A stretch of 64,000 bases of DNA, taken from Lachnospiraceae bacterium. Lineage in GTDB: Bacteria > Bacillota > Clostridia > Lachnospirales > Lachnospiraceae. The notes under the pieces were generated by a model, which searched no databases, had not been told where the DNA came from, and saw nothing but the letters and a program-made list of their open reading frames with translations. The stretch is taken from NCBI GenBank assembly GCA_024691425.1, contig JAILNQ010000023.1:1-64000 (forward strand), in the 5' to 3' direction. Of the stretch, positions 34,011 through 43,567 are shown in pieces (the stretch's first letter is position 1; every line of letters begins with the position of its first letter). The translations under genes were made by a program, and so were the position numbers.

Positions 34011-35459
34011 TTATCTTCCGAATCCGAAGAAGAATTCCTTCAGTTCGTCAGGAAGCTGTTCGTAATAGTCCTGGATTGACTGATCCTGTCCCGGCTTTTC
34101 ATCATCTTTTTCGTCCGGTTCATCTTTTTTGCTGTCTTTATCATCGGAATCGCTGTCTTTGTCGTCCGAAGTCTTTTCATAGTCTTTTCTGGCCGAAAGC
34201 GTTATCGTGAACGTCTTATCAACGTATTCACCGTCTTCCTGACGGCAGACTATGAGATCAACCTTTTCTCCGGCCTCGTAGTAATCAAGCTTGCTCCTCA
34301 GGTCAGCTATCGTCGATACCGAAACACCGTCGAACTTCTTGATTATATCGCCTTTATGCAGGCCTGCCTCGTCGGCGGGGCCGTCTTCAATGATCTCCTG
34401 AAGATATATACCCTCAGGGATACCGTACATCGTTGATGTCTGTGAATCCACAGAAACACCGGTTATTCCGAGATATCCTGCCTTGTCGTCGTCAACCTTA
34501 TCCCTGGCCTTGCGGTTCATGAGCGTCTCGATCGTAGGATCAGCAACATTCATAGGGATCGCATATCCCATGCCTTCAACGTATGTTGACATGATCTTGG
34601 CTGAATTGATGCCTATGACCTCGCCCTTCATGTTAAGAAGCGCGCCGCCGGAATTTCCGGGATTGATCGCTGCATCCGTCTGTATATAGCATGTCTCCGC
34701 ATCATCATCCGGGATATCTCTGTTGAGCGCTGAAACAATTCCTGTCGTAACCGACTGTCCGTAGCCGATGGCATTACCTATTGCAACAACCTGCTCACCG
34801 ACCTGAAGCTTATCCGAATCGCCGATGACCGCAACCTTTATCTCGTCGAGCGTCTCTTTCTTGATATCAGACATCTTGACACCGATAACTGCAAGATCGA
34901 TCTCTGAGTCCTCACCTTTTGCAACTGCATCATATATCTCTGAATCTACGAAACCTACAGTTATCGAATCCGCTCCGTTGACAACGTGGCTGTTCGTAAC
35001 AATGAGGAGTTCATCATCAGTCTGGCCGATTATGATTCCGCTTCCTCTTGAAACATCCTCATATTCCCTTATTCCGTTTCCCCACATATCGCGGAGCTGC
35101 TTAACCGAAGTATTCGTTATCGATACGACACACGGGAGATTGTTTTTAGCCAGCTGAGTCACGCTCATTCCGACTTCGCCGTTGTCTTCGGTGCTGCTGT
35201 TCTCGACCGCTTTCATCAGCGATGCGTTTCCGACCTTCTGGCTGTTTTCAGTCTTTCTGATAATGTCGGGTTTATCGCTCTCATCTTCCGCTCCTGCAGA
35301 CCTGTCGATATCAGCTTCTATCTTTGCTGAAACATCTGCCTTCGCCGGGAAGACCATCTTCCAAACCTTTGTAACTCCGATAAATCCGAATGCCGCCAAT
35401 ATACCGAACGCAAGACCTATGACGGCGCCTGCACCTAATTTCTTCATAAAACTGCTCAT
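34011..35459 (-). CDS. htrA: HtrA/DegP-type trypsin-like serine protease
   Basis: A 482-residue membrane-anchored protease for misfolded surface proteins. After a membrane helix near the N-terminus comes the trypsin-like domain with catalytic His in VTNSHVV, Asp in EIDLAVIGV and Ser in NPGNSGGALLN, then one PDZ domain (about 330-420) and an Asp/Lys/Ser-rich tail. ATG at 35459 has AAGGAAGG upstream; an alternative start at 35531 also has a GGGAG site and would add 24 hydrophilic residues. It lies 41 bases upstream of comEA, probably in the same operon. Confidence 0.92.
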   Translation of the reverse strand: MSSFMKKLGAGAVIGLAFGILAAFGFIGVTKVWKMVFPAKADVSAKIEADIDRSAGAEDESDKPDIIRKTENSQKVGNASLMKAVENSSTEDNGEVGMSVTQLAKNNLPCVVSITNTSVKQLRDMWGNGIREYEDVSRGSGIIIGQTDDELLIVTNSHVVNGADSITVGFVDSEIYDAVAKGEDSEIDLAVIGVKMSDIKKETLDEIKVAVIGDSDKLQVGEQVVAIGNAIGYGQSVTTGIVSALNRDIPDDDAETCYIQTDAAINPGNSGGALLNMKGEVIGINSAKIMSTYVEGMGYAIPMNVADPTIETLMNRKARDKVDDDKAGYLGITGVSVDSQTSTMYGIPEGIYLQEIIEDGPADEAGLHKGDIIKKFDGVSVSTIADLRSKLDYYEAGEKVDLIVCRQEDGEYVDKTFTITLSARKDYEKTSDDKDSDSDDKDSKKDEPDEKDDEKPGQDQSIQDYYEQLPDELKEFFFGFGR

Positions 35460-35606
35460 GATCCTTACCTTCCTTTCATCATGTTCTTTTGCATCGCGGC
35501 ATGCCGCTTCTTTTTCTGCAACTGAACCCATTTTCTCCCTAAGAATTTATAGAAATGTGATGAAATTGTGTATTTTTTGTGTAAATGCCGGTGGGGGCGA
35601 CACTCC

Positions 35607-37196
35607 TTATTGTACATACCTCCCTGCCCCGGCGTTGAACGATTCCTGCGTCGGCAGGTTAGCACTTATCTCCTCTATCTGCGCGCCGATCGTGTCCGAA
35701 AGATCCCGCAGGATCTCATCGGGATCGCCGCCCTTCCATACTTTCGTGAAAGCGATCTCAAGCTGTACCCAGTAATTCGTAGCTTCAACCATCTTCGGAA
35801 GCGGCATCGATTTTTCATACTCAGCCATGACATTCGCTATCTCGGCGTCTTCATACTCGACGCCTTTGCAGCACGAGACCTTGCCGGACTTCATATAAAG
35901 GTCGGAAGCCTTGTAGTTGACAAGGTAGGTTGCAAGCTTGTTAGCATCTGCCTTCTTTTCCGAATAGCCGTTTATGGCGACTGCGTCCGTGACCGAAAGT
36001 CCTCTCGCCTTCAAAAGGCTTGAAATATCCGGAAGCGTGCTGACGCCGTATTCAAAGTTGAACTCGCCGTTACGCTTGGCCGAATGTATTTTCGCGATAG
36101 CATCGGTCGTTGCAACGGTGAAAACCATTTTTCCGTCTATGAAATCCTGAAGTATATTATCGTAATTGTCGACCTTCGTATCGATCGTAAAGAACTGGTT
36201 CATCGCCTGATATGCTCGCAGGCACTCAACCGCCTGGCTGTTGTAGATATTGAAAACAGATGCATTGTCGCCGTTCTCGCCGCCGACGTCCATGTAGTTT
36301 CCTACAAAGAAATAGTTATAGAAAATATCCGTGACGTCCCACTTGAACACGGATTCCACGGCTTCGGGCGCATCATAGTTGTTCGCGAATGTCTTGATGT
36401 CCTCTATAGTTGCAGGGATCATCGTAGCAAGCTGCTCGAGAACGGCCTGATCTGCAGTAGCGTCTTCTTCGCCCATCGGGTTTTCGGAATCGATAGCCTC
36501 ATCATCGCCTGCATCTTCGGCATCAGTTTCGATCTCCGAAGCGACCTCTTCAGGCTCACCTTCTTCCTCAAGCCTCTTCGTCGCCTCTTCGCCCTCGGCA
36601 AGGTCCGCCTCGGCTTCGATTTTCGTCTGTGCTATAGACGCCATGTAGGTTTTGTTGTAAAGGAAGAAATTCGTCTCATAGTAGAGCGGATAAGCAACAT
36701 AATGGTCGTAGCAGGTCACCGCCGCGAGCGCGGTCATGGGATACATCTCCTCGGTAACTATTTCCGCAGGATCTGTAATAACTGAAGCAAGCCCCGACAG
36801 ATATGCCCGCAGCAGATTATCGTGACTCGTGATGTAAAGGTCCGGCATGGCTTCAGTCCTGGTTTCCTCGTGAACCGAATTTTCATTTATGGCCTCAAGG
36901 AATTCCACGCCGTCCTTCAGAACTATATTCACTTTTACTCCCTGATCCTGCTGGAAAGAAAGAGCAACTCCCGTCAGATAATCGGTGAGAGCTTCATCCG
37001 TATACCATAAGGTCAGGCTTCCGTCGTCCGTATATGCAGGCTCAGCGGCTTCTTCGCCGCCTTCGCTTCCGTCCGTCCGAACAGTTTCAGCATCTTCGGT
37101 ATCCCTGTACCCGGGATCCTCAGTAGATACGGAAACATACCATAATGCCCCCGCAAGAGCGGCGACAAGAATGGCGCATATCCATCTTCTGAACAT
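35607..37196 (-). CDS. MalE-like extracellular solute-binding protein with acidic insertion
   Basis: A 529-residue protein with an uncleaved-looking N-terminal membrane segment (RWICAILVAALAGALWYVSV), no lipobox, and a bacterial extracellular solute-binding type 1 fold (SLTLWYTDEALTDYL, YPLYYETNFFLYNK, DFIDGKMVFTVATTD). Residues about 195-255 are an acidic, Ala/Glu/Asp-rich insert inside the fold. It starts 2 bases after argD, so it is at the end of the arg operon, but no permease genes adjoin. It may be a sensor-type binding protein. Ligand unknown. Confidence 0.75.
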   Translation of the reverse strand: MFRRWICAILVAALAGALWYVSVSTEDPGYRDTEDAETVRTDGSEGGEEAAEPAYTDDGSLTLWYTDEALTDYLTGVALSFQQDQGVKVNIVLKDGVEFLEAINENSVHEETRTEAMPDLYITSHDNLLRAYLSGLASVITDPAEIVTEEMYPMTALAAVTCYDHYVAYPLYYETNFFLYNKTYMASIAQTKIEAEADLAEGEEATKRLEEEGEPEEVASEIETDAEDAGDDEAIDSENPMGEEDATADQAVLEQLATMIPATIEDIKTFANNYDAPEAVESVFKWDVTDIFYNYFFVGNYMDVGGENGDNASVFNIYNSQAVECLRAYQAMNQFFTIDTKVDNYDNILQDFIDGKMVFTVATTDAIAKIHSAKRNGEFNFEYGVSTLPDISSLLKARGLSVTDAVAINGYSEKKADANKLATYLVNYKASDLYMKSGKVSCCKGVEYEDAEIANVMAEYEKSMPLPKMVEATNYWVQLEIAFTKVWKGGDPDEILRDLSDTIGAQIEEISANLPTQESFNAGAGRYVQ

Positions 37197-37198
37197 AT

Positions 37199-38398
37199 TT
37201 ACTCCGATAAACTCATCGTCAGTTTTTCTATCATTTCATCAACATCGGCCTTGGTGATGACAAGCGGCGGCAGAAACCTGACTACATCCGTACCGGCTGT
37301 TATCAGCACGAGACCGTTTGAAAGAGCGGCTTTCACGACATCTCCGGGTTTCTTTTTCGACGTATCGAATACAATGCCGCGCATCAGACCGAGTCCTCTT
37401 TCTCCTATGAGAAAATCATGGGAAGAAACAACTTCCTTGAGTTTCTTCTCAAGGTAAGGTGCAACAGAATTCACATTATCAATTATCTTATCTTCTTCAA
37501 ATATCTTAAATACCTCGGCAACCGCCGCGCAGGCAAAAGGATTGCCTCCGTACGTCGTTCCGTGGTCTCCGGGCACGAGAGAGCTTTTCGCAACTTTCCC
37601 GTTCATAAGAAAAGCTCCGACCGGCACTCCGCAGCCGACTGCCTTCGCAACAGTCAGTATATCAGGTTCTATACCGTACTGCATGAAAGCAAACATGCTT
37701 CCGCTTCTTCCCATGCCGCACTGTATCTCGTCGAGAATGAGCAGGATGTCTTTTTCATCGCAGAGCTTTCTGATTTTTGCAACAAAATCCGGATCGGCCG
37801 GATATATCCCGCCTTCGCCCTGGACCGTTTCCATTATTATGGCGCATGTCCTGTCATTGACTAAAGCCTCGACGCTTTCAAAATCGTTGAACTTCGCGAA
37901 CTTCACGTTCCCGATCATCGGCTCGAACGGTTCACGGTAATGAGCATTCCCCGTGACCGAGAGTGCTCCGAAAGTCCTTCCGTGGAACGAGTGCTCCATC
38001 GCGATTATCTCATGATCGCACTTGCCGTCTTTTAAGAAAGCATATTTCCTCGCCGCTTTTATCGCGCCCTCAACCGCCTCCGCGCCGCTGTTAGTAAAAA
38101 ATACGCGCTCCATGCCTGATGCTTTCGTTATCGCCTCAGCGGCATCAGCAAGAGGCTCCGAATAATAATAATTCGAAATATGCATGACCTTTTCGATCTG
38201 TTTCTTCAGGGCATCCTCATAGCGCCTGTTGCCGTAGCCGAGCGCATAGACTGCGATCCCCGCGCAGAAATCAAGGTATTCTTTTTTGTTGTCATCATAG
38301 AGCCTTACGCCTTCGCCGTGATCGAAAACGACCGGATAACGGTTGTAAGTATGAAGCAGGTGATTTTCGGCGCGCTCAATAGTCTTTTCTGTACTCAT
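37199..38398 (-). CDS. argD: Acetylornithine aminotransferase
   Basis: A 399-residue class III PLP aminotransferase that makes N-acetylornithine from the semialdehyde and glutamate. Marks: [19 protein letters not shown] start ([16 protein letters not shown]), [38 protein letters not shown] and the PLP lysine in [16 protein letters not shown]. It overlaps argB by 4 bases (ATGA). Confidence 0.95.
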   Translation of the reverse strand: MSTEKTIERAENHLLHTYNRYPVVFDHGEGVRLYDDNKKEYLDFCAGIAVYALGYGNRRYEDALKKQIEKVMHISNYYYSEPLADAAEAITKASGMERVFFTNSGAEAVEGAIKAARKYAFLKDGKCDHEIIAMEHSFHGRTFGALSVTGNAHYREPFEPMIGNVKFAKFNDFESVEALVNDRTCAIIMETVQGEGGIYPADPDFVAKIRKLCDEKDILLILDEIQCGMGRSGSMFAFMQYGIEPDILTVAKAVGCGVPVGAFLMNGKVAKSSLVPGDHGTTYGGNPFACAAVAEVFKIFEEDKIIDNVNSVAPYLEKKLKEVVSSHDFLIGERGLGLMRGIVFDTSKKKPGDVVKAALSNGLVLITAGTDVVRFLPPLVITKADVDEMIEKLTMSLSE

Positions 38399-39282
38399 AT
38401 TTTTTCCTCATCCTTAAAGAACATAGTTCCGATACCTGTGTCGGTGAACACCTCGAGAAGCAGGCTGTGGGGCTTTCTGCCGTCGAGGATGTGGACGCGG
38501 CTGACTCCGCTTTTTATCGCATCAGTGCAGTTCTTGAGTTTCGGAAGCATCCCGCCGCCTATGAATCCGTTGTTCACGAGCGCATCCACCTCAGAGACCG
38601 TAAGTCTTGAAATGAACGTTGACGGATCATCGGGATCCTTGTAAACGCCCTCGATATCGGTAAGGAACGCGAGCTTATTTGCCCCCATCGCCTTTGCTAT
38701 CGCGCATGCCGCATCATCCGCGTTTATGTTGTATGTGTTGAAATCACTGTCGAGGCCGATCGGCGCGACTATCGGGAGAAAATCCTTTTCGAGCAGGTCC
38801 TCGAGAATCTTCGTGTCTACCTTCGTGACCTCGCCGACAAAACCGATGTCTCTTCCGTCCGAGTATTTTTTCTCAACCGTCAGAAGCCCGCCGTCCTTAC
38901 CGGATATGCCGACCGCCTTGACACCGAGCTCCGTGACCATCGAAACAAGCGATTTGTTCACCTTTCCGAGAACCATCTCGGCTATCTCCATCGTCTCTGC
39001 GTCGGTCACTCGCAGTCCGTTCACGAACTCACTGGTCTTTCCGATCTTTTTGAGCCAAGCGGAAATATCCTTTCCGCCGCCATGGACAACTATCGGCTTG
39101 AATCCGACGAGCTTTAAGAGCGTAACGTCCTTTATTACGTTCTTTTTCAGCTCTTCATCGGACATAGCGCTTCCGCCGTACTTGACGACGATGACCTTCC
39201 TGTTGAACTGCTGTATGTACGGAAGCGCCTCGATGAGCACCTCCGCTTTCTGCAGATATTTTTCCTTATAGATTTCTTCCAT
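38395..39282 (-). CDS. argB: Acetylglutamate kinase
   Basis: A 295-residue amino-acid kinase of arginine synthesis. Marks: [14 protein letters not shown] (phosphate loop), [29 protein letters not shown], and [12 protein letters not shown]. Length and the N-terminal helix ([18 protein letters not shown]) suggest the arginine-sensitive hexameric type. ATG at 39282 has GAGGGG 6 bases upstream; the in-frame start at 39318 is less supported. Lies 32 bases after argJ. Confidence 0.95.
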   Translation of the reverse strand: MEEIYKEKYLQKAEVLIEALPYIQQFNRKVIVVKYGGSAMSDEELKKNVIKDVTLLKLVGFKPIVVHGGGKDISAWLKKIGKTSEFVNGLRVTDAETMEIAEMVLGKVNKSLVSMVTELGVKAVGISGKDGGLLTVEKKYSDGRDIGFVGEVTKVDTKILEDLLEKDFLPIVAPIGLDSDFNTYNINADDAACAIAKAMGANKLAFLTDIEGVYKDPDDPSTFISRLTVSEVDALVNNGFIGGGMLPKLKNCTDAIKSGVSRVHILDGRKPHSLLLEVFTDTGIGTMFFKDEEKI

Positions 39283-39314
39283 GTCTTTCCCCTCTTTTGC
39301 CATCAGATCCTGTA

Positions 39315-40544
39315 TCACGACCTGTAATCGGCATTTATTTTAACATAATCATATGACAGATCACATCCCCATGCCGTAGCTTTTGCATCTCCTTCATCCA
39401 TATCGGCTATGACAGTAACCTCATCTTCAGAAAGAATGGCAGTGGCCTCATCTTCCGAGTATGCGGTCTTCATTCCTTTTTCAAATACACATATTCTGCC
39501 CGCGCGGCTTTCAAACTCAAGCGAAACCTTTTCAGGATCAAAGCCTGCGCCCGAATAGCCCATAGCGCAAAGAAACCTTCCGAAGTTCGAATCATGGCCG
39601 AAAATCGCGGCTTTGCACAACGACGAACCCGCCACGGAACGCGCAAGAGTCTTTGCATTATCCTTCGTATCGGCGTGAATGACTTTCACCTCAAAGAGTG
39701 CTGTAGCACCCTCTCCGTCCTTTGCCATATTCCTCGCAAGATAAACGTTAACATAGTGAAGCGCCTCCATGAAGGCGTCAAAATCCTCGCCCTCGCTCTC
39801 TATCTTCGGATTTTCCGCAAGGCCGTTGGCCATGACAAGGTATGTATCGTTCGTCGACGTATCGCCGTCGACGGTTATCATATTGAAAGTATCGGGAATA
39901 TCCGCATGGGCGGCACGCTCAAGCATTTCTTTTGAAATGCTGCAGTCAGTGCAGATATATGCGAGCATGGTGCACATATTCGGGTGGATCATGCCGCTTC
40001 CCTTGCTCATCCCGCCGATCGTGACCGTCTTGCCGCCGATATCCGTCTTTACAGCTATTTCCTTCGGTACCGTATCTGTTGTCATGATCGCCGCTTCCGC
40101 ATTTCCTGCCGCTTCTCTCGTATCAGACAGTTCTTTCGCAAGCGCCGAAACGCCCGGAATTATCCTGTCCATCGGAATCTGCTCGCCGATGACACCGGTC
40201 GAGCCGATGAGCACTGCATCTGCAGGAATATTAAGAGCATCCGCACAAGCCTTGGCTGTATCGCGGCATGCTTTCATCCCCTTCTCGCCTGTTGCCGCAT
40301 TAGCGATACCGGAGTTTACGACAACGGCCTGAACATACGGCGAATCCTTGACGATCGCCATATCGAATCTGACGGGAGCCGCCTTAACGACATTCGAAGT
40401 GAACATTCCGGCAACCGCACACGGCTTTTCTGAGAAAATCATCGCCATGTCCTTCCTGCCCGTATATTTTATTCCTGCCGCAACTCCTGCAGCTTTGAAT
40501 CCCTTCGCAGCGGTAACTCCGCCGTCAATTATCTCCATACTCAT
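39315..40544 (-). CDS. argJ: Glutamate N-acetyltransferase / ornithine acetyltransferase
   Basis: A 409-residue enzyme that recycles the acetyl group from acetylornithine to glutamate. The self-cleavage site Thr is in [14 protein letters not shown] (Cys replaces the common Ala before Thr), the oxyanion region is [12 protein letters not shown], and the C-terminus ends [13 protein letters not shown]. Bifunctional members also make acetylglutamate from acetyl-CoA; that cannot be told here. AAAGGA lies 6 bases before ATG. It follows the small GNAT gene by 10 bases. Confidence 0.95.
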   Translation of the reverse strand: MSMEIIDGGVTAAKGFKAAGVAAGIKYTGRKDMAMIFSEKPCAVAGMFTSNVVKAAPVRFDMAIVKDSPYVQAVVVNSGIANAATGEKGMKACRDTAKACADALNIPADAVLIGSTGVIGEQIPMDRIIPGVSALAKELSDTREAAGNAEAAIMTTDTVPKEIAVKTDIGGKTVTIGGMSKGSGMIHPNMCTMLAYICTDCSISKEMLERAAHADIPDTFNMITVDGDTSTNDTYLVMANGLAENPKIESEGEDFDAFMEALHYVNVYLARNMAKDGEGATALFEVKVIHADTKDNAKTLARSVAGSSLCKAAIFGHDSNFGRFLCAMGYSGAGFDPEKVSLEFESRAGRICVFEKGMKTAYSEDEATAILSEDEVTVIADMDEGDAKATAWGCDLSYDYVKINADYRS

Positions 40545-40554
40545 ATTCTTTCCT

Positions 40555-41004
40555 TTATTTATTGAAATTCACTATGTTATCCGTATTGAGAACAAAATCG
40601 TAATAATTCAGGTCCTCTCGTCTTGTCCACCCGATCGTCCTCCAGAATGCGTTTCCGACATCGTTCGCGGTAAAAGCTATAAGGCTGACCTTGCTGATCC
40701 GGCTTTCCTTCAGTGCATTCATGCAGAATACAACCATGGACTTTCCTATGCCTCGCCGTCTGTGATCAGGATGAACGCACACATGATACAGGCATCCCCT
40801 TCTGCCGTCGTGCCCGCACAGTATCGCACCGACGATCTTACCGTCAAGTTCGGCGACAACGCTCGTCTTGGGATTTCTTAATAAAAATCTCTCCACGCCT
40901 TCTTTCGAATCATCGATGGAACGTATGGCGAATCCTTTGATCGTCATCCACAGAGCATGCACGGATTCGTAATCTTCTATTGTCATCGGCCTGATTTTCA
41001 TCAT
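40555..41004 (-). CDS. Small GNAT acetyltransferase heading the arg operon (candidate N-acetylglutamate synthase)
   Basis: A 149-residue single-domain GNAT. The acetyl-CoA loop is HVCVHPDHRRRGIGKSMV and the C-terminal part is AFWRTIGWTRREDLNYYDFVL. ATG at 41004 has AGGAAGGG 5 bases upstream; the frame extends to 41070 without support. Being first in the operon before argJ, it could be a short-form N-acetylglutamate synthase that primes the pathway, but many small GNATs have other substrates, so this is inference from position. Confidence 0.75.
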   Translation of the reverse strand: MMKIRPMTIEDYESVHALWMTIKGFAIRSIDDSKEGVERFLLRNPKTSVVAELDGKIVGAILCGHDGRRGCLYHVCVHPDHRRRGIGKSMVVFCMNALKESRISKVSLIAFTANDVGNAFWRTIGWTRREDLNYYDFVLNTDNIVNFNK

Positions 41005-41041
41005 CAGATCCCTTCCTGAATATATGCAGACATCCTTACAG

Positions 41042-41070
41042 ATTTTACAATAAACGCATGAATAACTCAA
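41042..41070 (-). promoter_or_regulatory. Promoter of the GNAT–argJBD operon
   Basis: Minus-strand TTGAGT (41065-41070), 17 bases, TAAAAT (41042-41047), about 40 bases before the GNAT start. An ARG-box-like half site (TGAATAACTCA, 41059-41069) covers the -35. Confidence 0.6.
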
Positions 41071-41103
41071 ACAATGATTTTATGCAGATGCTGATGTTAT
41101 TTA

Positions 41104-41137
41104 TGCATATTATTCATCATTTTGTGCATATTATGCA
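41104..41137. promoter_or_regulatory. Tandem ARG-box-like palindromes between divergent arg operons
   Basis: Two palindromes, TGCATATTATTCA (41104-41116) and TGCATATTATGCA (41125-41137), have centres exactly 21 bases apart, two helical turns, the spacing at which ArgR hexamers bind paired ARG boxes. The half sites TGCAT/ATTCA resemble ARG-box halves (TGAAT/ATTCA). They lie between argG and the argJBD operon and could control both. Assignment to ArgR is inference. Confidence 0.55.
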
Positions 41138-41197
41138 TTTTTCATTTTACCTGTTTTATCGCCGATGTCAACTGTTTTCTTAAAAAATCTCTCAAAG

Positions 41198-41226
41198 TTC
41201 GCAAATTGGGTATTGCATTTTATACA
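41198..41226 (+). promoter_or_regulatory. Probable argG promoter
   Basis: TTCGCA (41198-41203), 17 bases, TATACA (41221-41226), about 62 bases before the argG start. The -35 is imperfect, suggesting help from an activator or a modest basal rate. Confidence 0.45.
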
Positions 41227-41294
41227 ATTGTGAGTTAGTATTTGCAGTGCCAGATACCATTTTATATTTCCATCGATCAGGAGGAGTACATATC

Positions 41295-42515
41295 ATGAAG
41301 GAAAAAGTAATTCTTGCATACTCAGGCGGCCTTGATACAACCGCGATAATTCCCTGGCTTAAAGAGAATTATGATTATGAAGTAATATGCTGCTGCATAG
41401 ACTGCGGCCAGGAAAGCGAGCTCGACGGTCTCGAGGAGCGTGCGAAGGCCAGCGGAGCAGCCAAGCTTTACATTGAAGACGTCGTTGATGAGTTCTGCGA
41501 CGAATACATCATGCCCTGCGTGAAGGGATGCGCAGTATATGAGAATAAATATCTTCTCGGAACCTCGATGGCAAGGCCTGTCATCGCTAAAAGGCTCGTA
41601 GAGATCGCTCGTAAGGAAGGAGCTGCAGCAATATGTCACGGCGCTACCGGAAAAGGAAACGACCAGATACGTTTCGAGCTTGCTATCAAGGCTCTTGCAC
41701 CCGATCTTAAGATAATCGCCGCATGGCGTGATGATAAGTGGACGCTTGATTCCCGTGAGTCTGAGATCGAGTTCTGCAAAAATCATGGGATCGATCTTCC
41801 ATTTTCAGCCGACAGCAGCTATAGCCGTGACCGTAACCTCTGGCACATAAGCCACGAGGGCCTCGAGCTCGAGGATCCCGCGCAAGAGCCCAATTATGAG
41901 CATCTTCTTGTGCTCGGTGTAACTCCCGAAAAGGCTCCCGACGAGGCTGAATACGTTACGATGGCTTTCGAAGCAGGAGTTCCCGTCAGCATAAACGGCG
42001 AGAAAATGAAGGTTTCAGATATTATCCGTAAGCTCAACGCTCTCGGCGGCAAACACGGGATCGGAATCGTCGACATCGTTGAAAACCGTGTTGTCGGAAT
42101 GAAATCGCGCGGTGTTTATGAAACACCCGGCGGAACTATCCTCATGGAAGCTCATCAGCAGCTTGAAGAGCTCATTCTCGACCGCGACACATATGCCCTC
42201 AAAAAAGATATGGGCAACAAGCTCGCTCAGATAGTCTATGAAGGAAAATGGTTCACTCCGTTGCGCGAGGCAGTCTGCGCTTTCATAGAGAGCACGCAGA
42301 AGTACGTGACCGGAGAAGTAAAGTTCAGGCTCTATAAAGGAAACATCATCAAAGCCGGAACAACTTCACCGTATTCTCTGTACAACGAAAGCATCGCAAG
42401 CTTCAAGACCGGCGATCTTTATGATCATCACGACGCTACAGGCTTCATCAATCTGTTCGGCCTCTCATGCAAGGTCCGCGCAATGAAGATGCAGGAAGCT
42501 CTTAAGAACAGATAA
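41295..42515 (+). CDS. argG: Argininosuccinate synthase
   Basis: A 406-residue ligase joining citrulline and aspartate with ATP. The pyrophosphatase loop is LAYSGGLDTTAIIPWL; further marks are CHGATGKGNDQIRFEL, AADSSYSRDRNLWHIS-like (SADSSYSRDRNLWHIS) and YNESIASFK. ATG at 41295 follows AGGAGGAG with an 8-10 base spacing; an upstream in-frame start at 41247 has no ribosome site. No argH follows; the next genes are DUF1294 and a LytTR regulator. Confidence 0.96.
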   Translation: MKEKVILAYSGGLDTTAIIPWLKENYDYEVICCCIDCGQESELDGLEERAKASGAAKLYIEDVVDEFCDEYIMPCVKGCAVYENKYLLGTSMARPVIAKRLVEIARKEGAAAICHGATGKGNDQIRFELAIKALAPDLKIIAAWRDDKWTLDSRESEIEFCKNHGIDLPFSADSSYSRDRNLWHISHEGLELEDPAQEPNYEHLLVLGVTPEKAPDEAEYVTMAFEAGVPVSINGEKMKVSDIIRKLNALGGKHGIGIVDIVENRVVGMKSRGVYETPGGTILMEAHQQLEELILDRDTYALKKDMGNKLAQIVYEGKWFTPLREAVCAFIESTQKYVTGEVKFRLYKGNIIKAGTTSPYSLYNESIASFKTGDLYDHHDATGFINLFGLSCKVRAMKMQEALKNR

Positions 42516-42521
42516 TCTGAT

Positions 42522-42818
42522 ATGGAAGTAATATCTTACATAACCGTTTATCTTCTGGTGATAAACCTGGCGGGCTTCATAGCGATGGCAGCTGACAAAG
42601 GCAAGGCCCGCCGGAATAAATGGCGCATTCCTGAAGCCACCCTGTTTCTTTTTGCCATATTCGGCGGAAGCTTAGGGTGTCTTCTGGGGATGCGGATTTT
42701 TCACCATAAAACCCAGAAGCCCAGATTCTACATAGGAATTCCTATTATACTCATAATACAGGTGCTCATACTCGTCTATTTCATATTCCTGGCGCCGCTG
42801 AACTTCAGGATACTGTAA
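42522..42818 (+). CDS. DUF1294 membrane protein (YsdA-like)
   Basis: A 98-residue small membrane protein with two to three helices. Family marks are ADKGKARRNKWRIPEATLF and LGMRIFHHKTQKPRF. Function unknown. It starts 6 bases after the argG stop without a clear ribosome site, so it may be translated by coupling. Confidence 0.85.
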   Translation: MEVISYITVYLLVINLAGFIAMAADKGKARRNKWRIPEATLFLFAIFGGSLGCLLGMRIFHHKTQKPRFYIGIPIILIIQVLILVYFIFLAPLNFRIL

Positions 42819-42835
42819 TACTTACGGAGACTGAT

Positions 42836-43567
42836 ATGACCATATATCTTGCAATATGCGACAACAACATAGCTGACCGCAAGCAGCTCGAGCGGCTTCT
42901 TTCGCGCGAAAAAGATAAGCGCCTTAAAGATAACTATGATGTTCTCTATATCGATTCCTTCGGAAGCGAAGAGGCATTGATGGCTACACCGATAAAATAC
43001 GACATCTTCTTCGTCGATGTTACAGAAGGTGCGGCAAACGGAATGGAAATAGCAAAAAAACTCCGCCAGCGCGGCATCATCGCTCCTATCGTCCTCTGCC
43101 AGTCGACGATCAACTATTCATCCTACGTTAATGCCCCCGAAGAGATCATTTATATCGAAAAGCCCATAAATGCCGGGCAGATAAGCCACCTTACCGATGT
43201 AGCACTTGAGTGGGCGAAGCGCAAAACACCGCTCATTGAAGCAAGAAGCCAGAAAGAAACCCGTTTCATCAAACATGACGAACTGGTAAGGGCGATCCCT
43301 CTTGACAAGTTCTTAACACGGCTGTGTCTTTCAGACGGGGATTACCTCGATGTCACCGATTCCATCTCATCGGTCGCAAGGCAGTGCGAATCCTACGGGT
43401 GTTTCATTAAATGCAGAAAAGACCTTGTGAACGTCCACCACATAGAGTCTGTATCGGCCGGAGGCTTCCGTTTGTCTAACGGAGATATAGTCAGATATTA
43501 TATTACCCAGAAGAACGCGATAATCCGTACTATGGCCTGTAATCTGAGAAGTTCAGAACGTCATTAG
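42836..43567 (+). CDS. LytTR-family response regulator
   Basis: A 243-residue regulator: receiver domain (1-125) with CDNN for the acidic pair and the phospho-Asp in IFFVDVTEGA, then a LytTR DNA-binding domain (about 140-240, with GDYLDVTDSISSVA and FIKCRKDLVNVHHIESVS). Such regulators act in Firmicutes surface and competence circuits. It ends 15 bases inside the Mbeg1-like gene on the other strand. No kinase adjoins. Being beside the type VII cluster it could regulate it, but nothing in the sequence proves that. Confidence 0.88.
   Translation: MTIYLAICDNNIADRKQLERLLSREKDKRLKDNYDVLYIDSFGSEEALMATPIKYDIFFVDVTEGAANGMEIAKKLRQRGIIAPIVLCQSTINYSSYVNAPEEIIYIEKPINAGQISHLTDVALEWAKRKTPLIEARSQKETRFIKHDELVRAIPLDKFLTRLCLSDGDYLDVTDSISSVARQCESYGCFIKCRKDLVNVHHIESVSAGGFRLSNGDIVRYYITQKNAIIRTMACNLRSSERH

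Noticed and set aside
42836..43567. LytTR regulator as proven type VII regulator
   Set aside because: Only adjacency supports it; no LytTR-type direct repeats were identified in the essC promoter.
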